Of a stretch of 64,000 nt of DNA, positions 1-11,056 are shown one piece after another (the first letter of the stretch is position 1; each line of letters starts with the position of its first letter). Source of the DNA: an uncultured Parabacteroides sp. (GTDB taxonomy: Bacteria > Bacteroidota > Bacteroidia > Bacteroidales > Tannerellaceae). The DNA lies in NCBI GenBank assembly GCA_949289155.1, contig CASEMX010000018.1, forward strand, positions 42,839 through 106,838, in the 5' to 3' direction. Made by a program: the position numbers and the translations under genes. A model generated the notes under the pieces. It was not told the origin of the DNA. It saw nothing but the letters and a program-made list of their open reading frames with translations, and ran no database searches.

Positions 1-81
1 CAAGAGGGCATCGACCCGGTAGTATGCCCCGATGGACTGTCCGACCTCAAAGTCGCATCTGCTGACGTTCGTTCCCGACAT
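1..81 (-). CDS. Partial: N-terminus of a probable Ser/Thr protein kinase
   Basis: This minus-strand reading frame starts with ATG at 79-81, 20 bp after the stop of the FHA gene, and runs off the left edge with 27 codons visible. The visible end reads IGAYYRVDALL, which resembles the strand leading into the glycine-rich loop of bacterial Hanks-type kinases (typically YRV..LLGEG). The loop itself lies outside the window, so the kinase call is an inference supported by the FHA protein directly upstream. FHA proteins bind phosphothreonine and often sit beside such kinases and PP2C phosphatases. No catalytic residue can be seen. Confidence 0.45.
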   Translation of the reverse strand, partial: MSGTNVSRCDFEVGQSIGAYYRVDALL

Positions 82-101
82 GGCGCGTTGCTCTTAGGGG
101 G

Positions 102-833
102 TTATTCCTCGTTGAATTCGAAGCGCCGATTTCCTAATACGATGATGTCTCCCGGCTTCAGTTCGATTCGCTCGGTCGTATAGACGAATGTGGTGTGATG
201 TTCGCTCCGGTCCTGAATATACCATTTCCCCTCTTCGTAGCTCAGCACGGCCTGCTCTTTGGAGGTGATGGTCATGTTGCCTGCCTCCGTATTGTCGCGG
301 TTCAGGATAATCTCGTCGCCGGAGAAGGAGAGGGGAGCGGGTGTCTCTTCGTCCGGGGCATTGGGTATCATCGCCAGCCGGCAGGCCGGGGCATTTGCTT
401 GAATCTCCCAAGGGGTGACAGTCTTCCGGGCAAAGGCATGGCGTGCCGGACGCTTCTCTTCCTTTTTCAGGCTGAACCCGCAGTGCGAACAATAGAGCGC
501 CTCCTTACGGTTGGTGTGGTTGCACTTCGGGCAGGTCTGTTGTGCCTCTCGCCCTTCCGGGATGTCTGCCTGCACTGCATGTCCGCAATTCGGGCAGGTC
601 GGCATGTCCGGCAGCAACGGATAGCCGCACTCCGGGCACATGCTCCTGTTGTCGGGCTGTTCGCAGACCGTAGGGCGGATGGCCTGATGGCTGATTTGGT
701 CGTTCACCGTACGTCGCGAATAGACATCTGCCGCTTCGTAGCCCCGCATGTCCGGGTGGGATAGCGGAGAATTGCATTTCTCGCAATAGGGTTGGTTGGC
801 CGGATTCTCCCAGCCGCAATTCGTACACCTCAT
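102..833 (-). CDS. Zinc-ribbon and FHA domain protein
   Basis: This 243-residue soluble protein has three short Cys4 zinc-ribbon modules: Cys3/6/17/20, Cys66/69/80/83 and Cys101/104/115/118. A linker of about 50 residues follows, then a C-terminal FHA-like domain (about 170-243) with the pattern of sensitivity to N-terminal GD, a central strand rich in short turns, and the ending LKPGDIIVLGNRRF. FHA domains recognise phosphothreonine, so the protein is probably an adaptor in a kinase signalling unit with the partial gene that follows it. There is no signal peptide or membrane segment. The zinc-ribbon and FHA assignments come from visible motifs; the signalling role is inferred. Confidence 0.75.
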   Translation of the reverse strand: MRCTNCGWENPANQPYCEKCNSPLSHPDMRGYEAADVYSRRTVNDQISHQAIRPTVCEQPDNRSMCPECGYPLLPDMPTCPNCGHAVQADIPEGREAQQTCPKCNHTNRKEALYCSHCGFSLKKEEKRPARHAFARKTVTPWEIQANAPACRLAMIPNAPDEETPAPLSFSGDEIILNRDNTEAGNMTITSKEQAVLSYEEGKWYIQDRSEHHTTFVYTTERIELKPGDIIVLGNRRFEFNEE

Positions 834-1092
834 ATTTGTATTTATTTAGAATATGTACAAAAAAACAAAATAAGGTGTATATTTTAAAACAGGCAGGAGA
901 GATGGCGAGGACTATCCGGCCGGTAGCGATGCCTATTCGTGCGAAACAAGCGACTATCCGGTAGAAATAAGTCCATCCCTCGCGGTCATGGGCTGCCGTA
1001 CGCCTTCATGTCCGGACAGACACAGCCATGCTATATAATATATATAGGTATAAAACCGGCTTGGAAACCCTACGGATATATGCGTTTTATAC

Positions 1093-1249
1093 CCCACGAG
1101 TGGGATATGGTGGACACCCACGCGTGGGGTATGATGAATACCCACGAGTGGGGTATAGGAGGACCCCACGCGTGGGGTATAAACAAGGGTCATTATGACT
1201 GTTGGCAAGGGGTCATTATGACTGTTGATGAAGGGGCATAATGACCCTT
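1093..1249. repeat. Phased palindrome array, 23-24 bp period, with a sequence switch
   Basis: The divergent gap 834-1446 holds four copies of CCCACGnGTGGG starting at 1093, 1117, 1141 and 1165, exactly 24 bp apart and alternating CGAG and CGCG cores. The phasing then continues with a different palindrome, GTCATTATGAC at 1189-1199 and 1212-1222 and a variant at 1235-1245. The second block is enclosed by a perfect 13-bp inverted repeat (AAGGGTCATTATG 1185-1197, CATAATGACCCTT 1237-1249). The rest of the gap shows only AT-rich sequence and the ppdK promoter. Confidence 0.85.
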
Positions 1250-1384
1250 GACAGGCATCCATGATGATGGAGCGGGCGGGCTACGTTGTTGGCGGGTGCA
1301 TCTTCACGAAGCCGAACCGTTTTTTATGCTTAATAACATAAAAAATAATAAATGGCAACTCTTTTTCTTTACGAACGAATCACT

Positions 1385-1392
1385 TATCTTTG
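1385..1392 (+). promoter_or_regulatory. Probable -7 promoter element for ppdK
   Basis: TATCTTTG matches the Bacteroides -7 consensus TAnnTTTG and lies 54 bp before the ppdK start. No good TTTG -33 box is visible at the expected spacing. Confidence 0.55.
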
Positions 1393-1446
1393 CAATATCG
1401 TTTAAACAAAGGAACACGAAATTGCAACCATTTATAAAAATATATC

Positions 1447-4167
1447 ATGGAGAAAAAAAGAGTTTATACGTTTGGAAACGGCAAAGCTGAAGGACGCGCC
1501 GACATGCGCAACCTTTTAGGTGGAAAAGGCGCCAACTTGGCAGAGATGAACCTCATCGGTGTACCAGTGCCTCCGGGCTTCACTATCACGACGGAGGTTT
1601 GTTCCGAGTATTTTGAATTAGGAAAAGAAAAGGTAGTAGAACTCCTCAAAGAAGACGTCGAAACATCTATCCACGGTGTGGAAGAACTGATGAAATCGAA
1701 GTTCGGAGACACCGAAAATCCCCTCTTGGTATCGGTCCGCTCAGGAGCCCGTGCCTCTATGCCGGGTATGATGGACACGATTTTGAACTTAGGTCTGAAT
1801 GACGATGTAGTAGAAGGATTGGCACGTAAGACGGGTAATGCACGTTTCGCGTGGGATTCATACCGCCGCTTCGTACAGATGTATGGCGACGTGGTGTTGG
1901 GCATGAAGCCGGTCAATAAAGATGATATCGACCCGTTCGAAGCCATCATCGAAGAGGTGAAGAAGGCGAAGGGCGTCAAGCTGGACAACGAGTTGGATGT
2001 CGATGACTTGAAAGAGTTGGTTAAACGCTTCAAAGAGGCGGTGAAGGCTCGTACCGGACAGGACTTCCCGTCGTGCGCTTACGAACAGTTGTGGGGAGCT
2101 ATCTGCGCTGTGTTTGATTCGTGGATGAACGAACGCGCTATCCTTTACCGCAAGATGGAAGGTATCCCTGCTGAATGGGGAACGGCCGTGAACGTACAGG
2201 CGATGGTATTCGGTAACATGGGCGATACGTCGGCTACGGGCGTTTGCTTCTCGCGCGATGCTGCTACGGGTGAGGACCTGTTCAATGGTGAATACCTGAT
2301 TAATGCGCAGGGCGAAGACGTGGTGGCTGGTATCCGTACGCCGCAGCAGATTACAAAGATAGGTTCGCAACGTTGGGCTAAGTTAGCAGGTATTTCGGAA
2401 GAGGAACGCGCATCGAAGTATCCGTCAATGGAAGAGGCGATGCCGGAAATCTACAAGGAGCTGGATGCCCTGCAGACGAAACTTGAGAATCATTATCGCG
2501 ATATGCAGGATATGGAGTTCACTGTTCAGGAAGGCAAACTCTGGTTCTTGCAGACACGTAACGGTAAACGTACCGGCGCTGCGATGGTGAAGATTGCCAT
2601 TGACCTGTTGCATCAAGGTATGATTGACGAGAAGACCGCGTTAGAGCGTTGCGAACCCAATAAGTTGGACGAGCTGCTTCACCCGGTATTCGATAAGGAA
2701 GAATTGAAGAAGGCACAAGTCCTGACGCGTGGTCTGCCTGCTTCTCCGGGTGCGGCTTGCGGACAGATTGTCTTCTTTGCCGAAGATGCGGCGAAGTGGA
2801 AAGCCGAAGGACATCGCGTAGTCATGGTCCGTATCGAGACCTCTCCGGAGGATTTGGCCGGTATGACTGTGGCAGAGGGTATCTTGACGGCCCGTGGCGG
2901 TATGACTTCGCACGCTGCCGTAGTGGCTCGCGGTATGGGTAAGTGCTGCGTTTCAGGTGCTGGCGCTATCAATATCGATTACAAGGCGCGTACGGTGGAA
3001 ATCGACGGTACGGTATTAAAGGAGGGCGATTTCATCTCCTTGAACGGCTCGACAGGCGAGGTTTACAAAGGCGAAGTCAGCACACAGGCTGCTGAAATCT
3101 CGGGAGACTTTGCCGAATTGATGGATTTGTGCAATAAATACACCCGTTTGCAAGTCCGCACGAATGCCGACACGCCGCACGATGCGGAAGTAGCCCGCAA
3201 ATTCGGCGCCGTAGGTATCGGACTTTGCCGTACGGAGCATATGTTCTTCGACAATGAAAAGATCGTCGCTATGCGCGAAATGATTTTGGCCGAAGACGTG
3301 GAAGGACGCAAGGCGGCTTTGCTTAAGTTGTTGCCCTACCAGAAGGAGGACTTCAAGGGTATCTTCAAGGCAATGGATGGTTATCCTGTCAATGTCCGCT
3401 TGTTAGACCCGCCTTTGCATGAGTTCGTTCCTCATGATTTGAAAGGCCAGGAAGAAATGGCAAAGGCCATGGGCGTGACGGTGCAATATATCCAGCAGCG
3501 CGTCGAGAGCCTCTGCGAACATAACCCGATGCTGGGCCATCGCGGTTGCCGTCTGGGCAATACCTATCCGGAAATCACGCAGATGCAGACGCGTGCCATC
3601 TTGGGCGCAGCCATCGAATTGAAGAAGGAGGGCTACAACCCGATGCCGGAAATCATGGTTCCGCTGACGGGTATCCTCTACGAATTCGAAGCGCAGGAAA
3701 AGGTAATCCGCGAAGAGGCGGCCGCTTTGTTCAAGGAAGAGGGCATGGAAATCCCGTTCAAGGTAGGTACGATGATTGAAATCCCGCGTGCGGCGCTGAC
3801 GGCTGATCGCATCGCTTCCCGTGCGGAATATTTCTCTTTCGGTACGAACGATTTGACGCAGATGACCTTCGGTTACTCCCGCGACGATATCGCTTCCTTC
3901 TTGCCGGTTTATTTGGAGAAGAAGATTCTGAAGGTGGACCCGTTCCAAGTGCTCGACCAGAACGGCGTAGGCCAGTTGATAAAGATGGCTGTCGAGAAGG
4001 GACGCTCCGTTCGTCCGACGCTGAAGTGCGGTATCTGCGGCGAACATGGAGGCGAGCCTTCATCCGTGAAGTTCTGCCACAAAGTAGGCTTGGATTACGT
4101 AAGCTGCTCACCGTTCCGCGTTCCTATTGCCCGGTTGGCCGCTGCGCAAGCTGCAGTAGAGGGATAA
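1447..4167 (+). CDS. ppdK: Pyruvate, phosphate dikinase
   Basis: This 906-residue cytosolic enzyme interconverts ATP + phosphate + pyruvate and AMP + PPi + phosphoenolpyruvate. In anaerobes it links glycolysis and gluconeogenesis with PPi metabolism. The N-terminal nucleotide-binding part begins with LLGGKGANLAEM. The swivelling phosphohistidine domain has GGMTSHAA with the catalytic His at about residue 489. The C-terminal PEP/pyruvate barrel ends with CGICGEHGG, whose second Cys (about 864) matches the general acid of the family. Length and motifs fit a complete enzyme. It is a single-gene unit with its own promoter element and a strong hairpin 30 bp after the stop. Confidence 0.97.
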   Translation: MEKKRVYTFGNGKAEGRADMRNLLGGKGANLAEMNLIGVPVPPGFTITTEVCSEYFELGKEKVVELLKEDVETSIHGVEELMKSKFGDTENPLLVSVRSGARASMPGMMDTILNLGLNDDVVEGLARKTGNARFAWDSYRRFVQMYGDVVLGMKPVNKDDIDPFEAIIEEVKKAKGVKLDNELDVDDLKELVKRFKEAVKARTGQDFPSCAYEQLWGAICAVFDSWMNERAILYRKMEGIPAEWGTAVNVQAMVFGNMGDTSATGVCFSRDAATGEDLFNGEYLINAQGEDVVAGIRTPQQITKIGSQRWAKLAGISEEERASKYPSMEEAMPEIYKELDALQTKLENHYRDMQDMEFTVQEGKLWFLQTRNGKRTGAAMVKIAIDLLHQGMIDEKTALERCEPNKLDELLHPVFDKEELKKAQVLTRGLPASPGAACGQIVFFAEDAAKWKAEGHRVVMVRIETSPEDLAGMTVAEGILTARGGMTSHAAVVARGMGKCCVSGAGAINIDYKARTVEIDGTVLKEGDFISLNGSTGEVYKGEVSTQAAEISGDFAELMDLCNKYTRLQVRTNADTPHDAEVARKFGAVGIGLCRTEHMFFDNEKIVAMREMILAEDVEGRKAALLKLLPYQKEDFKGIFKAMDGYPVNVRLLDPPLHEFVPHDLKGQEEMAKAMGVTVQYIQQRVESLCEHNPMLGHRGCRLGNTYPEITQMQTRAILGAAIELKKEGYNPMPEIMVPLTGILYEFEAQEKVIREEAAALFKEEGMEIPFKVGTMIEIPRAALTADRIASRAEYFSFGTNDLTQMTFGYSRDDIASFLPVYLEKKILKVDPFQVLDQNGVGQLIKMAVEKGRSVRPTLKCGICGEHGGEPSSVKFCHKVGLDYVSCSPFRVPIARLAAAQAAVEG

Positions 4168-4196
4168 TCCCTTGTAACGAATATATAGTATAGCAT

Positions 4197-4239
4197 AATC
4201 AGGCTGTGATTGCCGTTTTTCGGCGGTTACAGCCTGATT
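4197..4239 (+). terminator. Hairpin terminator of ppdK
   Basis: AATCAGGCTGT pairs with ACAGCCTGATT, extended by an inner GCCG/CGGC stem around a T-rich loop. It begins 30 bp after the ppdK stop. The tract after it is only moderately T-rich. Confidence 0.7.
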
Positions 4240-4247
4240 TGCGTTTG

Positions 4248-4490
4248 GGCGGAGGTCTCTGCTGGACTCGTCCACCGGTGTGAGACATCATCCGAGGTCT
4301 CTGCTGGACTCGTCCACCGGTGTGAGACATCATCCGAGGTCTCTGCTGGAGTGAGACATCATCCGAGGCCTCTGCTGGACTCGCCCACCGGTGTGAGACA
4401 TCATCCGAGGCCTCTTCCGGCTTCGTCCACCGGTGTGAGGCATCATCCGAGGCCTCGGTTTGATTCACCGTCGGGTCGTTGACCTCCGCC
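4248..4490. repeat. 42-bp tandem array bounded by an inverted repeat
   Basis: Units begin at 4252, 4294, 4336, 4365, 4407 and 4449. The period is exactly 42 bp except for one unit shortened by 13 bp. Each full unit contains the nested palindromes GGTCTC...GAGAC, TGGACTCGTCCA and CACCGGTG; the short unit has lost the two inner ones. The whole array is bracketed by a perfect 10-bp inverted repeat, GGCGGAGGTC at 4248-4257 and GACCTCCGCC at 4481-4490. It lies between the ppdK terminator and the ATP synthase operon. The stretch 4491-4788 is AT-rich and shows nothing else I can name. Confidence 0.85.
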
Positions 4491-4758
4491 GAAAGGTAGG
4501 CAGCAAAGGCTGTATATTCGCTCTCCTTTTCTTAACAAGCGGAAACAATTAGCTGATTAATTGACATGTATCAAGGCAGAAAAAAGTATGTGATTCTATA
4601 TCCGAAGATTACAAATTATAGGCAAAAGAGTGAGGGTGGTTTCTTTTTATGTAAAATTGGTTTGATTTTCCAATCGGATTGGAAGTTGAAGATTTAATAT
4701 AATGCAAAAAGATAAAAAAATGTGGTTTGCCCGGCGAATTAGACAGTTTCTTTTGTAA

Positions 4759-6306
<1,548 letters not shown>

Positions 6307-6314
6307 AACGCGAT

Positions 6315-6548
6315 ATGAAACTGAAGATTATAACTCCGGAAGGAGTCCTATTTGAAGGTGAATCGGAAGCGGCAACCTTTCCCGGATTAGCTGGTTCGTT
6401 CGATGTTCTTCCGCATCATGCACCGCTAATTGCGGCTTTGCAGAAAGGAGTTATCCGATATCGTGTAAAGGGTGAAGAGCATGAACAACCGATAGGCGGT
6501 GGATTCGTGAAAGTAGAAAACGATGAATTGTCTGTCTGTGTAGAATAA
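6315..6548 (+). CDS. atpC: ATP synthase F1 subunit epsilon, short form
   Basis: This 77-residue protein begins 8 bp after atpD. It corresponds to the N-terminal beta-sandwich of epsilon (FPGLAGSFDVLPHHAPLIAAL motif region) that binds the gamma stalk and the c-ring. The C-terminal helical hairpin present in enterobacterial epsilon (about 135 residues), which restrains ATP hydrolysis, is absent. That points to a different mode of hydrolysis control. Short epsilon subunits are usual in Bacteroidota, so I read it as complete rather than truncated. Confidence 0.93.
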   Translation: MKLKIITPEGVLFEGESEAATFPGLAGSFDVLPHHAPLIAALQKGVIRYRVKGEEHEQPIGGGFVKVENDELSVCVE

Positions 6549-6558
6549 GGAGAAGGCT

Positions 6559-6987
6559 ATGAGTGGTAAATTAAGATTGAGACTTTTTAGTCTGATTACG
6601 TTTGTCAATGTAACGGTGGGAGTTAGTCTTGGTGGACTTCTTTACACGATTTGGCCGGAGCATTATTTTACGTGGTATCCTTCTATCCCATTGTTTTATT
6701 GGCTGACGGCATTGGCAATGGTCGGATTCCTTGATAGCGTGAAGCGCCATAAAAGGAATATGTCGATTACCGTGTTTATGGTCGTGCGTATGTGTCGGTT
6801 CGTTTTGGCTTGTATATTTTTATGGATGTATGCCGCGTTGGTGGGTGAGAATTTGAAAGCATTTGGTTTTACGTTGATGCTATTTTACTTCATTTACTTG
6901 GCAATGGAAACATACACGAATTATATGTATGAGAAAAAACGGCTGAAACGTTTAAAAGAAGAAAAAGATGGACAAAGCAAGAAATAA
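6559..6987 (+). CDS. Four-helix membrane protein in the AtpI position
   Basis: This 142-residue protein has about four hydrophobic helices (approximately residues 10-30, 42-60, 72-95 and 100-120) and a lysine-rich cytoplasmic tail. It sits between atpC and atpB and overlaps atpB by 20 bp, so the two are probably translationally coupled. AtpI-type proteins, found next to the Fo genes in many bacteria, help assemble the c-ring or import Mg2+. Position and topology suggest that role here. I see no diagnostic motif, so the function is inferred from context. Confidence 0.7.
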   Translation: MSGKLRLRLFSLITFVNVTVGVSLGGLLYTIWPEHYFTWYPSIPLFYWLTALAMVGFLDSVKRHKRNMSITVFMVVRMCRFVLACIFLWMYAALVGENLKAFGFTLMLFYFIYLAMETYTNYMYEKKRLKRLKEEKDGQSKK

Positions 6988-8017
6988 TGGTTGGAAATGG
7001 CTGGTTTTGGTCAGTTTATTGTTCTTTACAGGATTGTCATCGAAAGCTGAGGAAGCAATAAACGTACAGGAAATAGTCTTTTCCCATATTCAGGATGCTT
7101 ATACTTGGCATATAACCGAATGGGGCGAACATGAAATTTCTATTCCTTTGCCTGTCATTGTCAAAGGAGAAGAGAGCGGATGGCACGTTTTTCTCTCTTC
7201 TCGGCTGAATGACGGAGCAGAATATGAGAATTTTATGATAGCTCAGGAGGGAACGTATGCCGGTAAGATTGTTGAACGGTTAAATTCAGGCGACATAGTC
7301 CGTCCGTTGGATATATCTTTAACAAAGAATGTATGCGGGTTATTGTTGGCCTGTACATTGTTGTTGATTGCCGTATTGAAAACGGCTAATTGGTATAAAA
7401 AGCATCCGTGTGAAGCTCCCGGCGGTTTTGTTGGAATGATGGAAGCCGTGGTTAATTATATTGAAGAAGATGTGATCAAGAAAAGTATAGGGATGGCCGA
7501 TTATAAACCATTCTCTTCTTATTTATTGACGGTATTCTTCTTTATTTTAATTAATAACTTGATTGGTATTATTCCTATCTTCCCCGGCGGTGCGAATGTG
7601 ACAGGAAATATTGCTGTTACTATGGTATTGGCAGTATGTACCTTCTTAGCGGTGAATCTTTTCGGGACAAAGGCGTATTGGAAGGACATTTTTTGGCCGA
7701 ATACACCTATCTTCTTAAAGTTACCGATACCGATTATGCCTTTTGTCGAGTTTTTCGGGATATTTACCAAGCCTTTTGCATTAATGATTCGTTTGTTTGC
7801 CAATATTATGGCGGGACATACTATCATCCTTGCATTGACTTGTTTAATATTCATTACTGTTTCAATGGGCGTGTGGGTTAATATAGGAATGACATTTGTA
7901 TCCGTAGCCTTTTGTATTTTTATGAATTGCTTGGAATTGTTTGTCGCTTGCTTGCAAGCCTATATATTCACTCTTTTGTCAGCCAGCTACATAGGTTTGG
8001 CAAAAGTAAAAGAGTAG
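6968..8017 (+). CDS. atpB: ATP synthase Fo subunit a
   Basis: This 349-residue protein is the stator half-channel that passes ions to the c-ring. It carries an unusually long N-terminal part: a cleavable-looking signal sequence (WKWLVLVSLLFFTGLSSKA) and about 100 mostly extracytoplasmic residues before the conserved helices. The essential Arg is in ALMIRLFANIMAGHT at about residue 275. Extended a-subunits of this kind occur in Bacteroidota. The gene overlaps the AtpI-like gene and is followed by a 111-bp AT-rich gap before atpE, which may help set the high translation level needed for subunit c. Confidence 0.95.
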   Translation: MDKARNNGWKWLVLVSLLFFTGLSSKAEEAINVQEIVFSHIQDAYTWHITEWGEHEISIPLPVIVKGEESGWHVFLSSRLNDGAEYENFMIAQEGTYAGKIVERLNSGDIVRPLDISLTKNVCGLLLACTLLLIAVLKTANWYKKHPCEAPGGFVGMMEAVVNYIEEDVIKKSIGMADYKPFSSYLLTVFFFILINNLIGIIPIFPGGANVTGNIAVTMVLAVCTFLAVNLFGTKAYWKDIFWPNTPIFLKLPIPIMPFVEFFGIFTKPFALMIRLFANIMAGHTIILALTCLIFITVSMGVWVNIGMTFVSVAFCIFMNCLELFVACLQAYIFTLLSASYIGLAKVKE

Positions 8018-8122
8018 AAGAGATAAGGGAACAAGAAAATGAATTTTTGAAATTCTATATCTGACCTTGTTTGTTAAAAAGTATATTAGAATAAGATTAT
8101 AAATTACAAATTTAAAAATTAA

Positions 8123-8380
<258 letters not shown>

Positions 8381-8395
8381 TCAAAAACATACATT

Positions 8396-8893
8396 ATGTC
8401 ATTACTAACACCGGATTCAGGGCTTCTATTTTGGATGATTCTCTCGTTCGGTATCGTGCTAATCATCTTGTCAAAATACGGTTTTCCTGTAATTGTCAAA
8501 GCAATTGAGGATCGGAAAGCGTTTATAGAAGGTTCATTGGAAACTGCCCGTAAAGCAAACGAGCAGTTAGCCAATATCCAGAAAGAAGGCGAACGGATTT
8601 TAGCAGAGGCGAAAGAGAAGCAGAATCTTATCTTAAAAGAGGCTGTTGCCGAAAAAGAACATATTATTGATGAAGCGCATAAGAAAGCGGCAGCTGAAGC
8701 GCATCTCCAAATAGAGGAGGCTACTCGTCGGATTCGTGAAGAAAAGGAGAGAGCTATCCGTGAGGTGCGAGCTGAAATTACGGACTTATCTATTGCTATA
8801 GCTGAAAAAGTGATGCAGGATAAGATCAGTCGCGATAAAAGCCAAGAAGTTATCATCAATAAATTGCTGGATGAAATGTCTATAAAGTCGTAA
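8396..8893 (+). CDS. atpF: ATP synthase Fo subunit b
   Basis: This 165-residue peripheral-stalk subunit has one N-terminal membrane helix (about residues 10-30, LLFWMILSFGIVLIILSKYG). A long, charged, Ala/Glu/Lys/Arg-rich coiled coil follows to the C-terminus and would dimerise and bind delta. Length and topology fit the family. It lies 15 bp after atpE and 4 bp before atpH, consistent with one transcript. Confidence 0.95.
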   Translation: MSLLTPDSGLLFWMILSFGIVLIILSKYGFPVIVKAIEDRKAFIEGSLETARKANEQLANIQKEGERILAEAKEKQNLILKEAVAEKEHIIDEAHKKAAAEAHLQIEEATRRIREEKERAIREVRAEITDLSIAIAEKVMQDKISRDKSQEVIINKLLDEMSIKS

Positions 8894-8897
8894 GGTT

Positions 8898-9440
8898 ATG
8901 GATTTAGGAACGATTTCATCTCGGTATGCACGGGCTTTGTTTACTTTGGCGAAAGAAAAAGGTGAAGAAAGCCGTGTATATGAAGACATGAAGATACTTA
9001 AGCAAAGTATTCTGCTTATGCCGGGTTTGATGGTGGCATTAGGTAATCCGATTGTCTCGACGAAGGATAAAGAAAAATTATTGATTGATGCGGCAGGTGT
9101 GAATGTTTCTGATTTATATCGGCGTTTTGTGAATCTGATTTTACATCATAAACGTGAACAATGTCTGCCGTTCATTACTTATATTTATATTCATTTGTAT
9201 CGTCGGGAGAAGAAGATAACCCGTATCTTATTCAGTAGTGCTGCTCCAGTGAATAAAGCTACACAGCAGCATCTGATAGACCGGTTGACGCAGGAGACTG
9301 GTAATACAATTGAGTTCACAGGCGAAGTAAAGCCTGAATTAATTGGAGGTTTCCGTTTGCAAATGGGAAACTATCGGCTGGATGCAAGTTATGCAACTCG
9401 GCTGAAAGATATTCGTGAACGGTTACTTGAAAATAAATAA
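8898..9440 (+). CDS. atpH: ATP synthase F1 subunit delta
   Basis: This 180-residue protein links the b-subunit stalk to the top of the F1 head. The N-terminal helical domain begins ISSRYARALFTLAKEKG, a typical start for the family. The C-terminal part ends GGFRLQMGNYRLDASYATRL, close to the conserved GG..I.IG..V.D.S pattern. It sits 4 bp after atpF and 17 bp before atpA in the operon. Confidence 0.95.
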   Translation: MDLGTISSRYARALFTLAKEKGEESRVYEDMKILKQSILLMPGLMVALGNPIVSTKDKEKLLIDAAGVNVSDLYRRFVNLILHHKREQCLPFITYIYIHLYRREKKITRILFSSAAPVNKATQQHLIDRLTQETGNTIEFTGEVKPELIGGFRLQMGNYRLDASYATRLKDIRERLLENK

Positions 9441-9457
9441 TGTAGGGAAAAAATAAT

Positions 9458-11041
9458 ATGACAGATCAAATAAAAATTAGTGAGGTCTCCGCTATTCTTC
9501 GTAAAGAACTGGAAGATATCGAAACCAGTATTAAACTGGAAGAGGTTGGTACAGTGCTGCAAGTGAGTGATGGCGTAGTTCGAATCTATGGACTTGACAA
9601 TGCTGAAGCGAATGAACTTCTTCGTTTTGACAATGGTATGGAAGCCATAGTTATGAACTTGGAAGAAGACAATGTAGGTGCTGTTTTGTTAGGTCCGACT
9701 GATTTGATAAAGGAGGGAGATACGGTAAAACGGACTGGTCGTATTGCTTCAATCAATGTGAGTGAGAATATGGTCGGACGTGTTATTGACCCATTGGGAA
9801 ATCCGCTGGATGGAAAAGGTGAAATTACAGGCGAAACTTGCCAGATGCCTTTGGAACGTAAAGCTCCGGGAGTTATTTACCGTCAGCCGGTGAATGAACC
9901 CTTACAAACCGGTATAAAAGCTATCGATGCGATGATTCCTATTGGACGTGGACAACGTGAGTTGATTATCGGTGACCGTCAAACAGGAAAAACGGCGATA
10001 GCTATTGATACGATTATAAACCAACGTTCAGCCTATGAATCAGGCAAACCGGTTTATTGTATTTATGTCGCTATTGGACAGAAAGGTTCTACGGTTGCAG
10101 GATTGGTTAATACCTTGCAAGAAAAAGGAGCCATGGATTATACTATTGTAGTCAGTGCGACAGCTTCTGACCCGGCGGCGATGCAATATTTTGCACCTTT
10201 TGCCGGTGCAGCGATTGGCGAGTACTTTCGTGATAGCGGACGCCATGCTCTTGTGGTTTATGATGATTTATCGAAGCAAGCAGTTGCTTACCGTGAGGTT
10301 TCATTGATTCTTCGTCGTCCGTCAGGCCGAGAAGCTTATCCGGGTGATATATTCTATTTGCATTCTCGTTTGTTGGAACGTGCAGCTAAAATCATTAATC
10401 AGCAGGAAGTAGCCGAGCAGATGAATGATTTGCCCGATAGCATGAAAGGGAAAGTGAAAGGAGGTGGCTCGTTGACAGCATTGCCTATTATCGAGACGCA
10501 GGCAGGAGACGTTTCTGCATACATTCCGACAAATGTAATATCCATTACTGACGGACAGATATTCTTGGAGACGGATTTATTTAACCAAGGAAATCGTCCG
10601 GCTATCAATGTCGGTATTTCCGTTTCCCGTGTAGGTGGTAATGCGCAATTGAAAGCGATGAAAAAAGTAGCAGGAACATTAAAAATAGATCAAGCTCAAT
10701 ATCGAGAATTGGAATCGTTTGCTAAGTTCGGCGGTGAAATGGATCCTGTTACAGCCTTTACTATTGATAAAGGACAGAAGAATACTCGACTTTTGATTCA
10801 GCCGCAATACACACCGATGCCGGTTGAGCAGCAAATAGCAATCCTTTATTGCGGAACGAAAGGCTTGTTGAAAGAGGTTCCTTTGGAGAAGGTGCATGAT
10901 TTTGAGAAACTTTTCCTCGAATCATTGAAGACAAGTCATCAGCGCGACGTATTGGATGTATTGAAGAGCGGCGTAATCAATGATGACGTAAGCCGAATTT
11001 TGGAAGAAACAGCCAAACAAGTTGCGGCATCTTTTAAATAA
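9458..11041 (+). CDS. atpA: ATP synthase F1 subunit alpha
   Basis: This 527-residue non-catalytic, regulatory subunit alternates with beta in the F1 hexamer. The Walker A loop GDRQTGKT is at residues 172-179. The alpha signature [14 protein letters not shown], which contains the arginine finger contributed to the beta site, lies near residue 385. It is slightly longer than the E. coli protein (513 residues) but shows no unusual domain. Confidence 0.98.
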   Translation: MTDQIKISEVSAILRKELEDIETSIKLEEVGTVLQVSDGVVRIYGLDNAEANELLRFDNGMEAIVMNLEEDNVGAVLLGPTDLIKEGDTVKRTGRIASINVSENMVGRVIDPLGNPLDGKGEITGETCQMPLERKAPGVIYRQPVNEPLQTGIKAIDAMIPIGRGQRELIIGDRQTGKTAIAIDTIINQRSAYESGKPVYCIYVAIGQKGSTVAGLVNTLQEKGAMDYTIVVSATASDPAAMQYFAPFAGAAIGEYFRDSGRHALVVYDDLSKQAVAYREVSLILRRPSGREAYPGDIFYLHSRLLERAAKIINQQEVAEQMNDLPDSMKGKVKGGGSLTALPIIETQAGDVSAYIPTNVISITDGQIFLETDLFNQGNRPAINVGISVSRVGGNAQLKAMKKVAGTLKIDQAQYRELESFAKFGGEMDPVTAFTIDKGQKNTRLLIQPQYTPMPVEQQIAILYCGTKGLLKEVPLEKVHDFEKLFLESLKTSHQRDVLDVLKSGVINDDVSRILEETAKQVAASFK

Positions 11042-11056
11042 AAGGAGTAAACAAGT

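Noticed and set aside
939-1262. Two roughly 100-codon ORFs, one on each strand, over the palindromes upstream of ppdK
   Set aside because: Both are created by the palindromic repeats and have no protein-like features.
4199-4482. ORFs on both strands with 14-residue repeats
   Set aside because: They arise from the 42-bp array. The 13-bp deletion shifts frame in mid-array and the plus ORF begins inside the ppdK terminator hairpin.
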